Assembly (NCBI RefSeq): GCF_000428905.1
Contig: NZ_KE386819.1
Location: 30,230-94,229, forward strand
Direction: 5' to 3'
Source: Brumicola pallidula DSM 14239 = ACAM 615
GTDB taxonomy: Bacteria; Pseudomonadota; Gammaproteobacteria; Enterobacterales; Alteromonadaceae
Length of the DNA stretch: 64,000 bases
The notes below the pieces were generated by a model. The model searched no databases. It was not told where the DNA came from and was given only the letters and a program-made list of their open reading frames with translations. Shown in pieces: positions 1 through 8,031 of the stretch. Made by a program: the position numbers and the translations under genes. Position 1 is the first letter of the stretch. Each line of letters opens with the position of its first letter.

Positions 1-153
1 GCCGATGTGGTCGGCGCGATCAATGTTTTAGAGCGAGGATATCGCTTGTTAGCCTGTGGAGAGTCGGCGCAGTCAGGCCGCTCTGTGAAGCAGGAACCCA
101 CCGAAGGTAGGGCGCAGAAGTTGCGTTCACCCGTAGGAATCCCCGCCCTTTAG
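1..153 (+). CDS. tnpB: IS200/IS605-family TnpB, C-terminal end (partial)
   Basis: An open frame runs in from the left edge and stops at TAG 151-153, giving 50 residues. It opens with ADVVGAINVLERG, which matches the conserved end of the RuvC-like domain of TnpB proteins (the last catalytic Asp followed by an xxGAxNxLxRG signature). TnpB is the RNA-guided nuclease carried by IS200/IS605/IS607 elements and the ancestor of Cas12. Only the C-terminus is visible, so it cannot be told whether the full protein is intact or whether a TnpA partner is present. The stop codon lies inside the hairpin of the element end, as is common in these elements. Confidence 0.75.
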   Translation, partial: ADVVGAINVLERGYRLLACGESAQSGRSVKQEPTEGRAQKLRSPVGIPAL

Positions 154-170
154 GGCGGGGAGGATGTCAA
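141..170 (+). mobile_element. Right end of IS200/IS605-type element, hairpin plus TCAA
   Basis: A perfect 8-bp stem CCCCGCCC (141-148) / GGGCGGGG (153-160) with a 4-nt loop overlaps the TnpB stop codon and is followed by AGGATGTCAA ending at 170. Subterminal hairpins of this kind are the TnpA recognition structures of IS200/IS605 elements, and TCAA is the right cleavage tetranucleotide known for IS608. In characterised TnpB systems the same region is the 3' end of the omega RNA scaffold, with the guide taken from the flanking DNA. By that model the guide would start near 171. The exact boundary is inferred. Confidence 0.6.
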
Positions 171-237
171 TACTGCAAATAAGCTGAGTATCGAGTTTAT
201 CTAAAGTCCAGCGTAAAAATAAAGGACCACATAAAGT

Positions 238-1257
238 ATGCAGCGAAAAATCGCGATAGTTGGAGCGGGTAGCGTGGGTTGTTATCTTGGAGGCTGCCTA
301 ACAGCGACTGGTGTTGCTGTTATTTTGGTCGGCAGAGAGCGAATTCAAAAACAACTGACTAGTTATGGTTTACACGTTACTGATTGGAAGGGGCGAGACC
401 AAACGATGCAAATTGATCAGCTACAGTTTTCCCTTTCAATGGACAGTATAGCTGACGCAGATTATATTTTGCTGACTGTAAAAAGCGGTGATACAGAGTC
501 TACCTCTGAGTCGATTCTGCACTATGCCAAAGCCTCAGCTGTGATTGTTAGCTTTCAAAACGGAACTCAAAATGTAGCTACTTTAAAAGCTAAACTGCCG
601 AATCATAAGATACTCAAAGCCATGGTGCCTTTTAACGTTTTAAATAATGGGGAAGGCCAATTTCATTGCGGTACAGAGGGTAATTTAGCTATTGAGGCAA
701 AAGCGGGTGAGTATGCAAGCCTTGTTAATGCACTAGAGCAAGCCCATTTGCCGGTGACATTACATGAAGATATTGAGGGAGTGCAATGGGGCAAACTGAT
801 TATAAATTTAAATAACTCAGTCAATGCGCTGTCAGGAATTCCATTGTTAGAGCAAATGAATAATCGTGAATATCGCTTGGTGATGACAAAAGTGATTGCA
901 GAAGCGTTAGCAGTCATGAAAGTCGCCGGTATCAAGCCTGCGAGGACAGGAAAAGTGATTCCAAGTTGGATGCCACACATCTTGGCGCTGCCTAATTGCT
1001 TGTTTAAACGAGTGGCTAGCGCAACGCTCAAAATCGACCCTAAAGCCCGTTCGTCAATGTATGAGGATTTTGAACTAAAACGTAAAACCGAAATTGATTT
1101 TCTGAATGGCGAAATCGTTAATCTCGCTAAAAAGCACGGTATCCCAGCGCCAGTCAACCAACGTATCGTCAATTTAGTTAAAGATGCAGAGCAAAAACAA
1201 AGTGGTTCTCCTATGCACAGTCCTGAGTTTTTGCAAATCGCCATCAAAAATAAGTAA
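238..1257 (+). CDS. Ketopantoate reductase family protein (2-dehydropantoate 2-reductase-like)
   Basis: The 339-residue protein begins with a Rossmann nucleotide-binding motif (IAIVGAGSVGCYLGG, residues 5-19) as in the ApbA/PanE family, which reduces ketopantoate to pantoate with NADPH in pantothenate synthesis. The C-terminal half has the family pattern WGKLIINLNNSVNALSG, including the catalytic Lys-Asn pair, and a C-terminal helical domain. Length is slightly above the usual ~300 residues. An AAAGGA sequence about 11 bases upstream supports the ATG at 238. It stands alone between the IS end and moaC, so nothing in the context confirms a pantothenate role. Many ApbA paralogues act on other substrates. 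Confidence 0.8.
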   Translation: MQRKIAIVGAGSVGCYLGGCLTATGVAVILVGRERIQKQLTSYGLHVTDWKGRDQTMQIDQLQFSLSMDSIADADYILLTVKSGDTESTSESILHYAKASAVIVSFQNGTQNVATLKAKLPNHKILKAMVPFNVLNNGEGQFHCGTEGNLAIEAKAGEYASLVNALEQAHLPVTLHEDIEGVQWGKLIINLNNSVNALSGIPLLEQMNNREYRLVMTKVIAEALAVMKVAGIKPARTGKVIPSWMPHILALPNCLFKRVASATLKIDPKARSSMYEDFELKRKTEIDFLNGEIVNLAKKHGIPAPVNQRIVNLVKDAEQKQSGSPMHSPEFLQIAIKNK

Positions 1258-1313
1258 GCTAAAGCGTGTTTCATTTGCTTATTGTGTATGTATTGGTAGC
1301 ATTGAATTTCGCG

Positions 1314-1343
1314 TTGTTAGTTGAGGCATAATTTAGGTATAAA
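1314..1343 (+). promoter_or_regulatory. Candidate sigma-70 promoter of moaCD
   Basis: TTGTTA (1314-1319) and TATAAA (1338-1343) are separated by 18 bases and lie about 65 bases upstream of moaC. The match is 4/6 and 5/6 to consensus. The call rests on sequence alone. Confidence 0.35.
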
Positions 1344-1364
1344 CTAAGATGCGAGCTGTAAGGT

Positions 1365-1400
1365 TAACGCTAACTGTAACGCTAATTGTAACGTTAATAG
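1365..1400 (+). repeat. Three tandem 12-bp repeats in the moaC leader
   Basis: TAACGCTAACTG (1365-1376), TAACGCTAATTG (1377-1388) and TAACGTTAATAG (1389-1400) are consecutive 12-bp units ending 7 bases before the moaC ATG. The third unit carries the AGAGG that probably serves as ribosome binding site. The array could be simple slippage or a regulator/translation control site. It does not resemble the Moco riboswitch. Confidence 0.6.
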
Positions 1401-1407
1401 AGGCTGT

Positions 1408-1911
1408 ATGGATAATAAATTGAATACGCAAAGTAAACTTACGCATGTTGACCAAACGGGTCAAGCCAGTATGGTGGACGTGAGCGCAAAAACGCAAACC
1501 ACAAGAAGAGCGGTAGCGACAGGGTTTGTATCAATGACACTTTCGACACTAGCACTTATTAAAGACAATAACGTTGCCAAGGGCGATGTGCTTGCGACTG
1601 CTAGAATTGCCGGGATCCAAGGTGCCAAACAATGTCCATCGCTAATTCCTTTGTGTCACCCGTTAATGCTGTCAAAAGTGGGCGTTGATTTTACTATTGA
1701 CGATGCTAACTCTCGAATAAATATTCGCTGTGAATGCAAGTTAATTGGTAATACTGGTGTTGAAATGGAAGCGTTGACCGGCGTTTCTGTTGCCGCGCTT
1801 ACGATTTTTGATATGTGTAAGGCAGCCGATCCAAACATGGTCATTGGTGACATTAAGGTGCTAATAAAAGAAGGCGGTAAAACCGGCGACTGGAAGAGGT
1901 CTGAAACATGA
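1408..1911 (+). CDS. moaC: Cyclic pyranopterin monophosphate synthase MoaC
   Basis: The 167-residue product is full length for MoaC, which together with MoaA turns GTP into cyclic pyranopterin monophosphate, the first step of molybdenum cofactor synthesis in the cytoplasm. Recognisable family segments are [14 protein letters not shown] near the N-terminus, the conserved block around [36 protein letters not shown], and the C-terminal KxGGKxGDW motif. It overlaps moaD by ATGA (1908-1911), so the two are translationally coupled. moaA and moaE are not adjacent, unlike the common moaABCDE order. Confidence 0.96.
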   Translation: MDNKLNTQSKLTHVDQTGQASMVDVSAKTQTTRRAVATGFVSMTLSTLALIKDNNVAKGDVLATARIAGIQGAKQCPSLIPLCHPLMLSKVGVDFTIDDANSRINIRCECKLIGNTGVEMEALTGVSVAALTIFDMCKAADPNMVIGDIKVLIKEGGKTGDWKRSET

Positions 1912-2153
1912 TAAATATCCGATTTTTTGCCATACTGCGCGAGCGTCTTGGTGTTGATTCGCTTGCTTACGAATACAGCGATGAGAAAACAGTAAATGAT
2001 ATTAAACAAAACATCATTGCCCGTGGCGAACCATGGACATTACTCGCAGAACAAGACGTATTGATTGCACTGAATCAGACATTAACCAGCGCATCAGCGC
2101 GGGTAAATGATGGTGATGAAATTGCGTTTTTCCCTCCCGTTACTGGAGGCTAG
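1908..2153 (+). CDS. moaD: Molybdopterin synthase small subunit MoaD
   Basis: This 81-residue beta-grasp protein ends in PPVTGG, the di-glycine tail that is adenylated and turned into a thiocarboxylate to supply sulfur to molybdopterin. N-terminal [14 protein letters not shown] is typical of MoaD. It starts inside the moaC stop codon (ATGA overlap). The large subunit MoaE, which usually follows, is missing here. The next gene is a TetR regulator on the opposite strand, so moaE must be elsewhere if the pathway works. Confidence 0.94.
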   Translation: MINIRFFAILRERLGVDSLAYEYSDEKTVNDIKQNIIARGEPWTLLAEQDVLIALNQTLTSASARVNDGDEIAFFPPVTGG

Positions 2154-2206
2154 CGACAGCGTTTATTTACTTTGCAGTGCAACAGATTATTGGCGATCTG
2201 AGTTTG

Positions 2207-2884
2207 CTACTTGGTTTGCGAAGTAGGATATTTAGCGATAAGTGCGTCAATATGTATCGAGATGCCTTCAACTGCCATTTCCTGCCAATGTTGGTCTGAA
2301 ATCATTGCGCTTGTAGCGTGGTGCTTTAAGCTGACATAGCCATGCACAAATGCCCACAATTCTAGGGCTATTTTTTGCTTTAGAGGCCAAGCTGAGTTGG
2401 GTGGCAATATAATACATGAATGACTAACCAAACGCTTAAATGCTTTAGACGACATCTCGCGTGCTTCATCGGAGGGTTCATATTGATTACCGTTTTCACC
2501 AAAGATAAGTCTGTAGTGACCCTCATATTCATTCGCTAAGGTAAGATAACCATGAACACCCTTCAGCAGAATTTGTTTAGCCGACAAGCCAACCGTTGAA
2601 AAGGCCATAGAATCATACACCATCTGATAACCTTCCATAAACAAGGCATCTAAGATCCCCTGCTTGCCATTAAAATGGCTGTAAATACCAATCGTTGAAA
2701 CGCCGGCTGCGTCTGCAATTGAGCGTACGCTTAGTGCTGAAATGCCGCCAGCAGCAAACAATTCAGAAGCGGCGAGTAATATCCGTTTTTTTGCATGTAA
2801 GCTGTTGGCTTTTCCAACTTTACTAGGCTGTTTGGATGCTTTTTCACTAATCTTTTCGGGACTTTCTATTTTGGTTTGTCTCAA
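2207..2884 (-). CDS. TetR/AcrR-family transcriptional regulator
   Basis: The N-terminal helix-turn-helix is clear: an AKKRILLAASELFAAGG helix, then SVRSIADAAGVSTIGIYSHF and GKQGILDAL, the classical TetR DNA-binding pattern. The C-terminal ligand-binding half is helical and of WHG/TetR_C type. An open frame extends to a TTG at 2911. A strong AAGGAGG 8 bases before the TTG at 2884 makes that the better start (225 residues). It is divergent from the flavoprotein-DUF2855 operon, and the palindrome between them is a natural operator. It probably represses both directions until an unknown small molecule binds. Confidence 0.88.
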   Translation of the reverse strand: MRQTKIESPEKISEKASKQPSKVGKANSLHAKKRILLAASELFAAGGISALSVRSIADAAGVSTIGIYSHFNGKQGILDALFMEGYQMVYDSMAFSTVGLSAKQILLKGVHGYLTLANEYEGHYRLIFGENGNQYEPSDEAREMSSKAFKRLVSHSCIILPPNSAWPLKQKIALELWAFVHGYVSLKHHATSAMISDQHWQEMAVEGISIHIDALIAKYPTSQTK

Positions 2885-2976
2885 CCTGACTCCCTCCTTT
2901 TTATCAACCAATAGTCATTACTTTCTTTGCGTTACTTACAAAATACTTACAAATTATTTACTTAATATACATTTTA

Positions 2977-3000
2977 TTGACAGGTATAACAACGTTATGC
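2977..3000 (+). promoter_or_regulatory. Promoter -35 with overlapping palindrome, candidate TetR operator
   Basis: A perfect TTGACA (2977-2982) is followed at once by the imperfect palindrome GTATAACAACGTTATGC (2984-3000; arms match 6 of 7). It lies between the divergent TetR gene and the flavoprotein gene. The -10 element is not obvious (TTAACT at 3001-3006 with an 18-bp spacer). An operator in the spacer region would block the promoter, as known for many TetR repressors. Confidence 0.45.
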
Positions 3001-3083
3001 TTAACTAACGAGCAATAAATCAGGTGCTTTTTAGGCCTGAGAATAATGCTTTTTACCTTCTAAATTTATTAGTGAGAGATACA

Positions 3084-4499
3084 ATGACGATTAAAACGCA
3101 CATAACAGATTATCTTATTGTCGGCAGTGGTGCTGTAGGAATGGCTTTTGCTGATACGATATTGACCGAGACCGCTGCAAATATCGTCATTGTTGACAGG
3201 CATCACAAGCCAGGTGGTCATTGGAACGCCGCTTACCCGTTTGTAACTTTACACCAACCTTCCGCATTTTATGGTGTCAGTTCAAGAGAGCTAAGCACAG
3301 GTTGTAAAGATGAGGTAGGTCTCAATAAAGGCTTAAATGAACTAGCCACAGGTGCTGAGGTTAGTGCCTATTTTGATAATATTATGCGCGAGCAATTCCT
3401 GCCAACCGGACGGGTCAAGTATTTTCCAATGTGCGATTACAAAGGAGATAGCAACTTTGAATCAATATTAACGGGTCAGAAACATCACGTTGACGTTAAT
3501 GATAAAACCGTTGATTGCACCTATTTAAAAACGACGGTGCCATCGACCCATACGCCCAATTTTGATGTCGCAGCGGGTGTTAATTTTATGCCCTTGAATG
3601 ACCTGCCAAACATTCAGACTCCTCCTGCTGGTTATGTCATTGTCGGCGGCGGTAAAACTGGTATCGACGCGGTATTGTTCTTACTTCAAAACGGCGTAAA
3701 TCCAGATCATATTAGCTGGATTATGCCTCGCGATGCATGGTTGTTAGACCGCCAAAACACACAACCAACAGAAGAGTTTTTCACCAGTTCTATTGGTGCA
3801 CAAGCGAACCAAATGGAAGCCATTGTCAATTCAACCTCGATAAACGATATGTTTTCGCGCCTAGAAGCGTCGGGGGTATTCTTAAGAATTGATGAGAACG
3901 TATGGCCAAAAATGTTTCACGGTGCAACGGTTAGTAAAATGGAACTTACTGAATTACAGCGCGTAAAGAATGTTGTGCGAATGGGCCGAGTTGTCTCAAT
4001 TTCAGCCGATAAAATCAAACTTCAAAAAGGTGAGATTAGCACTACGCTAAATCATATTCATGTTGATTGTTCTGCAAGCGCGATTTCAAACTTAGCCATG
4101 AAACCTATTTTCGCCGAGGGTCTTATAACTCCCCAAACGGTGCGTTCGTATCAGCCTGTATTCAGCGCTGCTTTTATTGCGCACGTAGAAGCCGCCTATC
4201 CAGACGATGCGGTGAAAAATAAGATCTGTAATGTTGTACCGCTCCCCAATACCGACTTAGATTGGCTGCGACTCACGGCTGCTTTCTTAATGAATCAGCA
4301 TATTTGGTCCAAAGATGACGGACTCAGAAAATGGTTGCTGAACAATCGACTAGATGGCTTTAGCAAACTCGTTCGTTCAGTAAAACCAGATGACATGGAG
4401 AAACTGATGATACTCAAACGCATGCGCGATAATGGGCAACCTGCGATGGTCAAACTGCAGGGGTATTTAGCTGCAATTCAACAAGGACAAACAGCATGA
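3084..4499 (+). CDS. FAD/NAD(P)-binding flavoprotein (monooxygenase-like)
   Basis: The protein opens with an FAD-binding Rossmann motif (YLIVGSGAVGMAFAD) and has a second dinucleotide motif (YVIVGGGKTGIDA) near residue 185, the layout of flavin-dependent monooxygenases and related oxidoreductases. The stretch KPGGHWNAAYPFVTLHQPS is characteristic of a subfamily of NAD(P)/FAD proteins without a defined substrate. A frame from a start at 3024 would add 20 residues. The ATG at 3084 is preferred because homologous sequence begins there. It overlaps the next gene by ATGA, forming a two-gene operon under the divergent TetR regulator. The substrate is unknown. Confidence 0.75.
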   Translation: MTIKTHITDYLIVGSGAVGMAFADTILTETAANIVIVDRHHKPGGHWNAAYPFVTLHQPSAFYGVSSRELSTGCKDEVGLNKGLNELATGAEVSAYFDNIMREQFLPTGRVKYFPMCDYKGDSNFESILTGQKHHVDVNDKTVDCTYLKTTVPSTHTPNFDVAAGVNFMPLNDLPNIQTPPAGYVIVGGGKTGIDAVLFLLQNGVNPDHISWIMPRDAWLLDRQNTQPTEEFFTSSIGAQANQMEAIVNSTSINDMFSRLEASGVFLRIDENVWPKMFHGATVSKMELTELQRVKNVVRMGRVVSISADKIKLQKGEISTTLNHIHVDCSASAISNLAMKPIFAEGLITPQTVRSYQPVFSAAFIAHVEAAYPDDAVKNKICNVVPLPNTDLDWLRLTAAFLMNQHIWSKDDGLRKWLLNNRLDGFSKLVRSVKPDDMEKLMILKRMRDNGQPAMVKLQGYLAAIQQGQTA

Positions 4500-5605
4500 G
4501 CGAATTTCAAGTAAGTAAAAGTAATTATGTAGAATCCAGAATTGTAGACAATGAACTTTCCAATCAAATGTTAGCTGAAGGTGAGGTCTTGGTGAAAGTG
4601 GATAAATTTGCGCTTACCGCTAACAATATAACCTATGCTGTTGTTGCTGATAAAATAGGCTATTGGCAGTTTTTTCCTGCGCATACTGCAAGTTCGAATA
4701 ACAGTGATGATGTGTCAGCTTGGGGGGTATTGCCCGTATGGGGTTTTGCTGATGTCGTCAAATCAACTAACCCTGAAGTGCCGGTGGGAGAGCGCTTATT
4801 TGGTTATTTCCCGCCTGCCACTCACTTAATAATGCATCCGACGAAGGTCAGCCCGACGACCTGGATTGACGGATCTGCGCATCGCGCAGCATTGCCAGTG
4901 GGGTATAATATTTATCGCAAAGTAGAGTCTGAGCGAGGCTACAATAAAGCCTTTGAGGATGATCGCATGTTGCTATACCCACTGCATATAACTTCATTTG
5001 CCTTATATGATTATTTTAAGAGTAATGATTGGTTCGGTGCAACTCAATTAGTCATGATAAGCGCGTCGAGTAAAACCAGCACAGGTTTGGCTTATGGTGT
5101 TAAAGATGACGCAAATGCACCGTCGCAAGTTGCGTTAACCTCAACACGCAATCTGCAGATGGTTGCAAGCTTAGGTGTTTATGACAAAACGCTATCGTAT
5201 GACCAAATACAACAGATAGACGCTACTAAACCGACGTTGATTGTAGATATGTCGGGAAATGGTCAGGTTCTAAACGACTTACATAAACATTTGGGCGATA
5301 ACATGAAATTCTGCTCAAATGTTGGTGTAACACATTGGAAAGAAATGAAAACAGGACCGGATTTTATCAAGCAACGTAGTGAGTTTTTCTTTGCCCCCTC
5401 GCAGCTTCAAAAGCGCATTAAAGAGTGGGGAATGGAGGGTTTTGAAGAGCAAAGTGGTAAATATCTAAAACACTCTTTTACGAAAAGTCGTGAATGGCTA
5501 AAAATCACCGATATCAATGGTCTAGACGGTATGTCAAATATTTATGCAGATGTTTGTGACGGGAAAATTGCGCCTGAAGTGGGTCTTACCATTCGGATGC
5601 CTTAA
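4496..5605 (+). CDS. DUF2855 family protein
   Basis: The 369-residue product matches the DUF2855 family in its N-terminal pattern (LAEGEVLVKVDKFALTANNITYA) and in the segment VLPVWGFADVV. The N-terminal part resembles the GroES-like domain of medium-chain dehydrogenases/quinone oxidoreductases, but I do not see the glycine-rich nucleotide motif in standard form, so the catalytic activity is open. It is translationally coupled to the upstream flavoprotein (ATGA at 4496-4499) and shares its probable TetR control. This suggests the two act on the same compound, perhaps in oxidation and then reduction or detoxification. Confidence 0.75.
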   Translation: MSEFQVSKSNYVESRIVDNELSNQMLAEGEVLVKVDKFALTANNITYAVVADKIGYWQFFPAHTASSNNSDDVSAWGVLPVWGFADVVKSTNPEVPVGERLFGYFPPATHLIMHPTKVSPTTWIDGSAHRAALPVGYNIYRKVESERGYNKAFEDDRMLLYPLHITSFALYDYFKSNDWFGATQLVMISASSKTSTGLAYGVKDDANAPSQVALTSTRNLQMVASLGVYDKTLSYDQIQQIDATKPTLIVDMSGNGQVLNDLHKHLGDNMKFCSNVGVTHWKEMKTGPDFIKQRSEFFFAPSQLQKRIKEWGMEGFEEQSGKYLKHSFTKSREWLKITDINGLDGMSNIYADVCDGKIAPEVGLTIRMP

Positions 5606-5616
5606 CCTCTATCAAG

Positions 5617-5677
5617 AAAAAACGCCTATGCAAAATCTGAACAGATTAGTACCCGTAATCTGGCTATTGCATAGGCG
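5617..5677 (-). terminator. Rho-independent terminator of the DUF3300 gene
   Basis: Perfect 11-bp arms CGCCTATGCAA (5623-5633) and TTGCATAGGCG (5667-5677) enclose a 33-nt loop, which itself holds a smaller hairpin (AATCTG / CAGATT, 5634-5647). Read on the minus strand the stem is followed by TTTTTT (complement of 5617-5622), the form of an intrinsic terminator for the gene ending at 5760. It may also stop read-through from DUF2855. Confidence 0.7.
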
Positions 5678-5759
5678 CCTGCGACAATCTTCTGCCATTG
5701 CTTTGTCAGCGATCCCTTAAGTTGTCACAAAACTGCTAAGGCGTTGCTATTAACACTTA

Positions 5760-7256
5760 TTATTTAGACCGCTGTACTGTTTTGTTTTTTTGTACACTTT
5801 GTCGCTGTGGTCTCGATACTTGCCGCTGCGGCTTAGATACCTGACGCTGCGGTTGCGATACCTGACGCTGCGGTTGTGATACCTGACGCTGCGGCTTAGA
5901 TACCTGACGCTGCGGCTTAGATACTTGACGCTGCTGTGAGAACGCCCCCCGGTTTGGTTGCGAAACCTGACGCTGTTGCTGCGACACCATATTTCTCTCA
6001 GACTGGCGCGAATTAACCGAGTTAAAGCCGCTATCTTTGCGCTGAATTTCTCTATTTTGCACCGGCTTTGGTTGACGCGCTTCGGCTATATCTGTCTTTC
6101 TGTATTGCTTTTGCTTGCTATTAATGGTCGCTTTGGAAAATTCACGCTGGGTCTGTTCTACCTTACTGCGCGTAATTTTTCTATCCGAGTTTCTATCCGG
6201 GCTACGTACTTTTTGAAACTCACTGTGTTTATTAGTGACCCATGCGTTGCGCTTATAAGCACTGTGTGTTGCTTTGTTGCCTGCATATTTTTGACGTTCA
6301 ACATGGCGTGTATGGCGTTTTACAGGAGTCCAACGCTGGTATTCTTTATGATGGACACGTTTATACTGCGTATTTTTGTAGTGGTAGGAATTTGCTTTGC
6401 GATAAGACCAGTCACGATTAATCGAAATGTAATGGTTACCCCAATTAATTCCACCGAATAGTAACCGGCTACCAATATAGGCCGCTGGAGTAAAAGAAAT
6501 ATAGTTGTGGCGATAATGACGCGCATAATACGGTCTTGACCAACGATATGGCGAACCCAAATGCCAACTTGGTCCATAAATGACAGCGCTATCATAATAT
6601 GGTACATAGACGAATTCATGGCGTCGCGGCTGAATAATAATGACACGCGTATTTTGTTCGCGCTCAACGACTACCTCTACTTGGTCATCGTTTTGCAAGT
6701 TACCTTGCTCATATGCTAATTCACGTAGTTTTTGCACGCGACTTAATACCAGTTCCTGATCATTTTTAAACGCATCGCCTAAGTCACTTAACCAACCTAA
6801 GTCGTCGCTCATATTGTTCAAAATGTCTGGGAACGCGGTTAGTGCGATAACTGAAGCATCCCAGCCGTATTTCAGCGCGTCTTCTTGAATTGCTTCAATG
6901 GTATTTTGATCTAATCCATTCTTTTCATAATCGTTCAAATCAAATTTCGGGTGCTGTTGAATAAAGCGTGCAGCTTCAATCACTTCAAGTGGATACGTAG
7001 ATGCAATCAAAATATGGGTCAACAAAGAATCGGGATAAAGTGCAATAGGTGCCAACGCGGAATCAATTTGATCATATTCGCTTTGAGATTGGCTCTCTTG
7101 AAATCCATACACTTTATTTGATTGCAACGAGGTCGCTTGGGCATAGTGCATGCCTAAGGTTAACGAGACAGTCAATAAAGCCGTATAGCCAAGTGTTTTT
7201 ATAACACTTGTAGATACTCTTGGTTTGTTAGTTGTTACTTTTTGATTCGTGTTCAT
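5760..7256 (-). CDS. DUF3300 family exported protein with basic repetitive tail
   Basis: Residues 1-42 form a long signal peptide (hydrophobic TLGYTALLTVSLTLG, cleavage probably after AQA). Residues ~60-185 match DUF3300, with the signatures LAPIALYPDSLLTHILIAS, TYPLEVIEAAR, WDASVIALTAFPDIL and LGDAFKNDQE. The rest is rich in Tyr, Arg, His and Gln. It ends in about six tandem QRQVS(K/Q/R)P heptads (residues 442-483) followed by a Lys/Gln-rich end. The 498-residue length is normal for the family, and tails of this kind vary between strains. A good ribosome site (AGGAGG, 8-base spacing) precedes the ATG. The cellular role is not known. The tail suggests binding of envelope polymer or nucleic acid, which is inference. 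Confidence 0.85.
   Translation of the reverse strand: MNTNQKVTTNKPRVSTSVIKTLGYTALLTVSLTLGMHYAQATSLQSNKVYGFQESQSQSEYDQIDSALAPIALYPDSLLTHILIASTYPLEVIEAARFIQQHPKFDLNDYEKNGLDQNTIEAIQEDALKYGWDASVIALTAFPDILNNMSDDLGWLSDLGDAFKNDQELVLSRVQKLRELAYEQGNLQNDDQVEVVVEREQNTRVIIIQPRRHEFVYVPYYDSAVIYGPSWHLGSPYRWSRPYYARHYRHNYISFTPAAYIGSRLLFGGINWGNHYISINRDWSYRKANSYHYKNTQYKRVHHKEYQRWTPVKRHTRHVERQKYAGNKATHSAYKRNAWVTNKHSEFQKVRSPDRNSDRKITRSKVEQTQREFSKATINSKQKQYRKTDIAEARQPKPVQNREIQRKDSGFNSVNSRQSERNMVSQQQRQVSQPNRGAFSQQRQVSKPQRQVSKPQRQVSQPQRQVSQPQRQVSKPQRQVSRPQRQSVQKNKTVQRSK
5808..5933 (-). repeat. 21-bp coding tandem repeats (QRQVSxP heptads)
   Basis: Six consecutive 21-bp units encode QRQVS followed by Lys, Gln or Arg and Pro. 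Units differ by a few bases, so the array is older than the perfect 27-bp array at 45369. Degenerate copies continue upstream (RQVSQP near residue 427). Confidence 0.8.
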
Positions 7257-7345
7257 GCCGATATCCTCCTACTTGGATACCTACAGTTATACGCTAAGTA
7301 AACTTAACCGAAACTGAATACAAATTGGACTAGTAGTAAAATGGC

Positions 7346-7963
7346 TTATTTTAGGTGGTCTGCATTAAAGGTATGGCCTAACTTTTCAGTTTTTGTTTTA
7401 AGATAACCTTTATTTGCGTCAGTAATACCGTGGTCAATTGGCAGGCGCCTTACAACCTCAATGCCCATGTCGGTCAATGCATCAACCTTTTTAGGGTTAT
7501 TTGTCATGAGTTCTACGCGTTTCACTTTCAGTGTATCAAGCATGGTTTTGCAGATACTATAATCGCGTAAGTCCGCATCGAAACCCAAATGTTCATTAGC
7601 TTCCACGGTGTCATAGCCTTCATCTTGTAGACGATACGCTTTTATTTTATTTAGCAAGCCGATACCACGACCCTCTTGGCGCAAGTATAGTAAAACACCA
7701 CATCCATTGGCCACGATATTTTGTAGGGCTCTTTCTAACTGAAAACCACAATCACACTTGGTACTGAACAGCGCGTCACCGGTTAAACATTCAGAATGGA
7801 TGCGAATGGGAACCACATCATTTTCAGCCCATTCACCGTGTGACAATGCAATATGTTCTTGATCGTTAGATGTATCTACGAAGCCATGAATGACAAAATC
7901 GCCAAAGTGAGTGGGTAGTTTTGCACTACTCACAAATTCAAATGAAGTGTATGGATTACTCAT
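7346..7963 (-). CDS. ribA: GTP cyclohydrolase II
   Basis: This 205-residue enzyme opens GTP to 2,5-diamino-6-ribosylamino-4-pyrimidinone phosphate, the first committed step of riboflavin synthesis. The zinc ligands are visible as C59, C70 and C72 (HSECLTGDALFSTKCDCG), followed by LRQEGRGIGLLNK and the TNNPKK motif. The frame remains open up to 8092, but homology begins at MSNPYTSFEF, so the ATG at 7963 is chosen and the length then fits stand-alone RibA. The open upstream part overlaps the 3' end of the EAL gene. It has no DHBP synthase fusion and no other rib gene is adjacent. Confidence 0.95.
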   Translation of the reverse strand: MSNPYTSFEFVSSAKLPTHFGDFVIHGFVDTSNDQEHIALSHGEWAENDVVPIRIHSECLTGDALFSTKCDCGFQLERALQNIVANGCGVLLYLRQEGRGIGLLNKIKAYRLQDEGYDTVEANEHLGFDADLRDYSICKTMLDTLKVKRVELMTNNPKKVDALTDMGIEVVRRLPIDHGITDANKGYLKTKTEKLGHTFNADHLK

Positions 7964-8031
7964 ATTTATAGCTATTTGCCCTTGAAGTAAGCGATATTTG
8001 GGGATGAAATTCAATTTTCCAAGCGTTATTG

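Noticed and set aside
663-1274. Long antisense frame inside the ketopantoate-reductase-like gene
   Set aside because: The plus-strand frame has clear family motifs. The antisense frame is a shadow of it.
1365-1400. Molybdenum cofactor riboswitch before moaC
   Set aside because: The leader is short and made of simple 12-bp repeats, with none of the expected long paired structure.
7337-7353. Terminator TAAAAT/ATTTTA after ribA
   Set aside because: Only six A/T pairs in the stem, too weak to claim.
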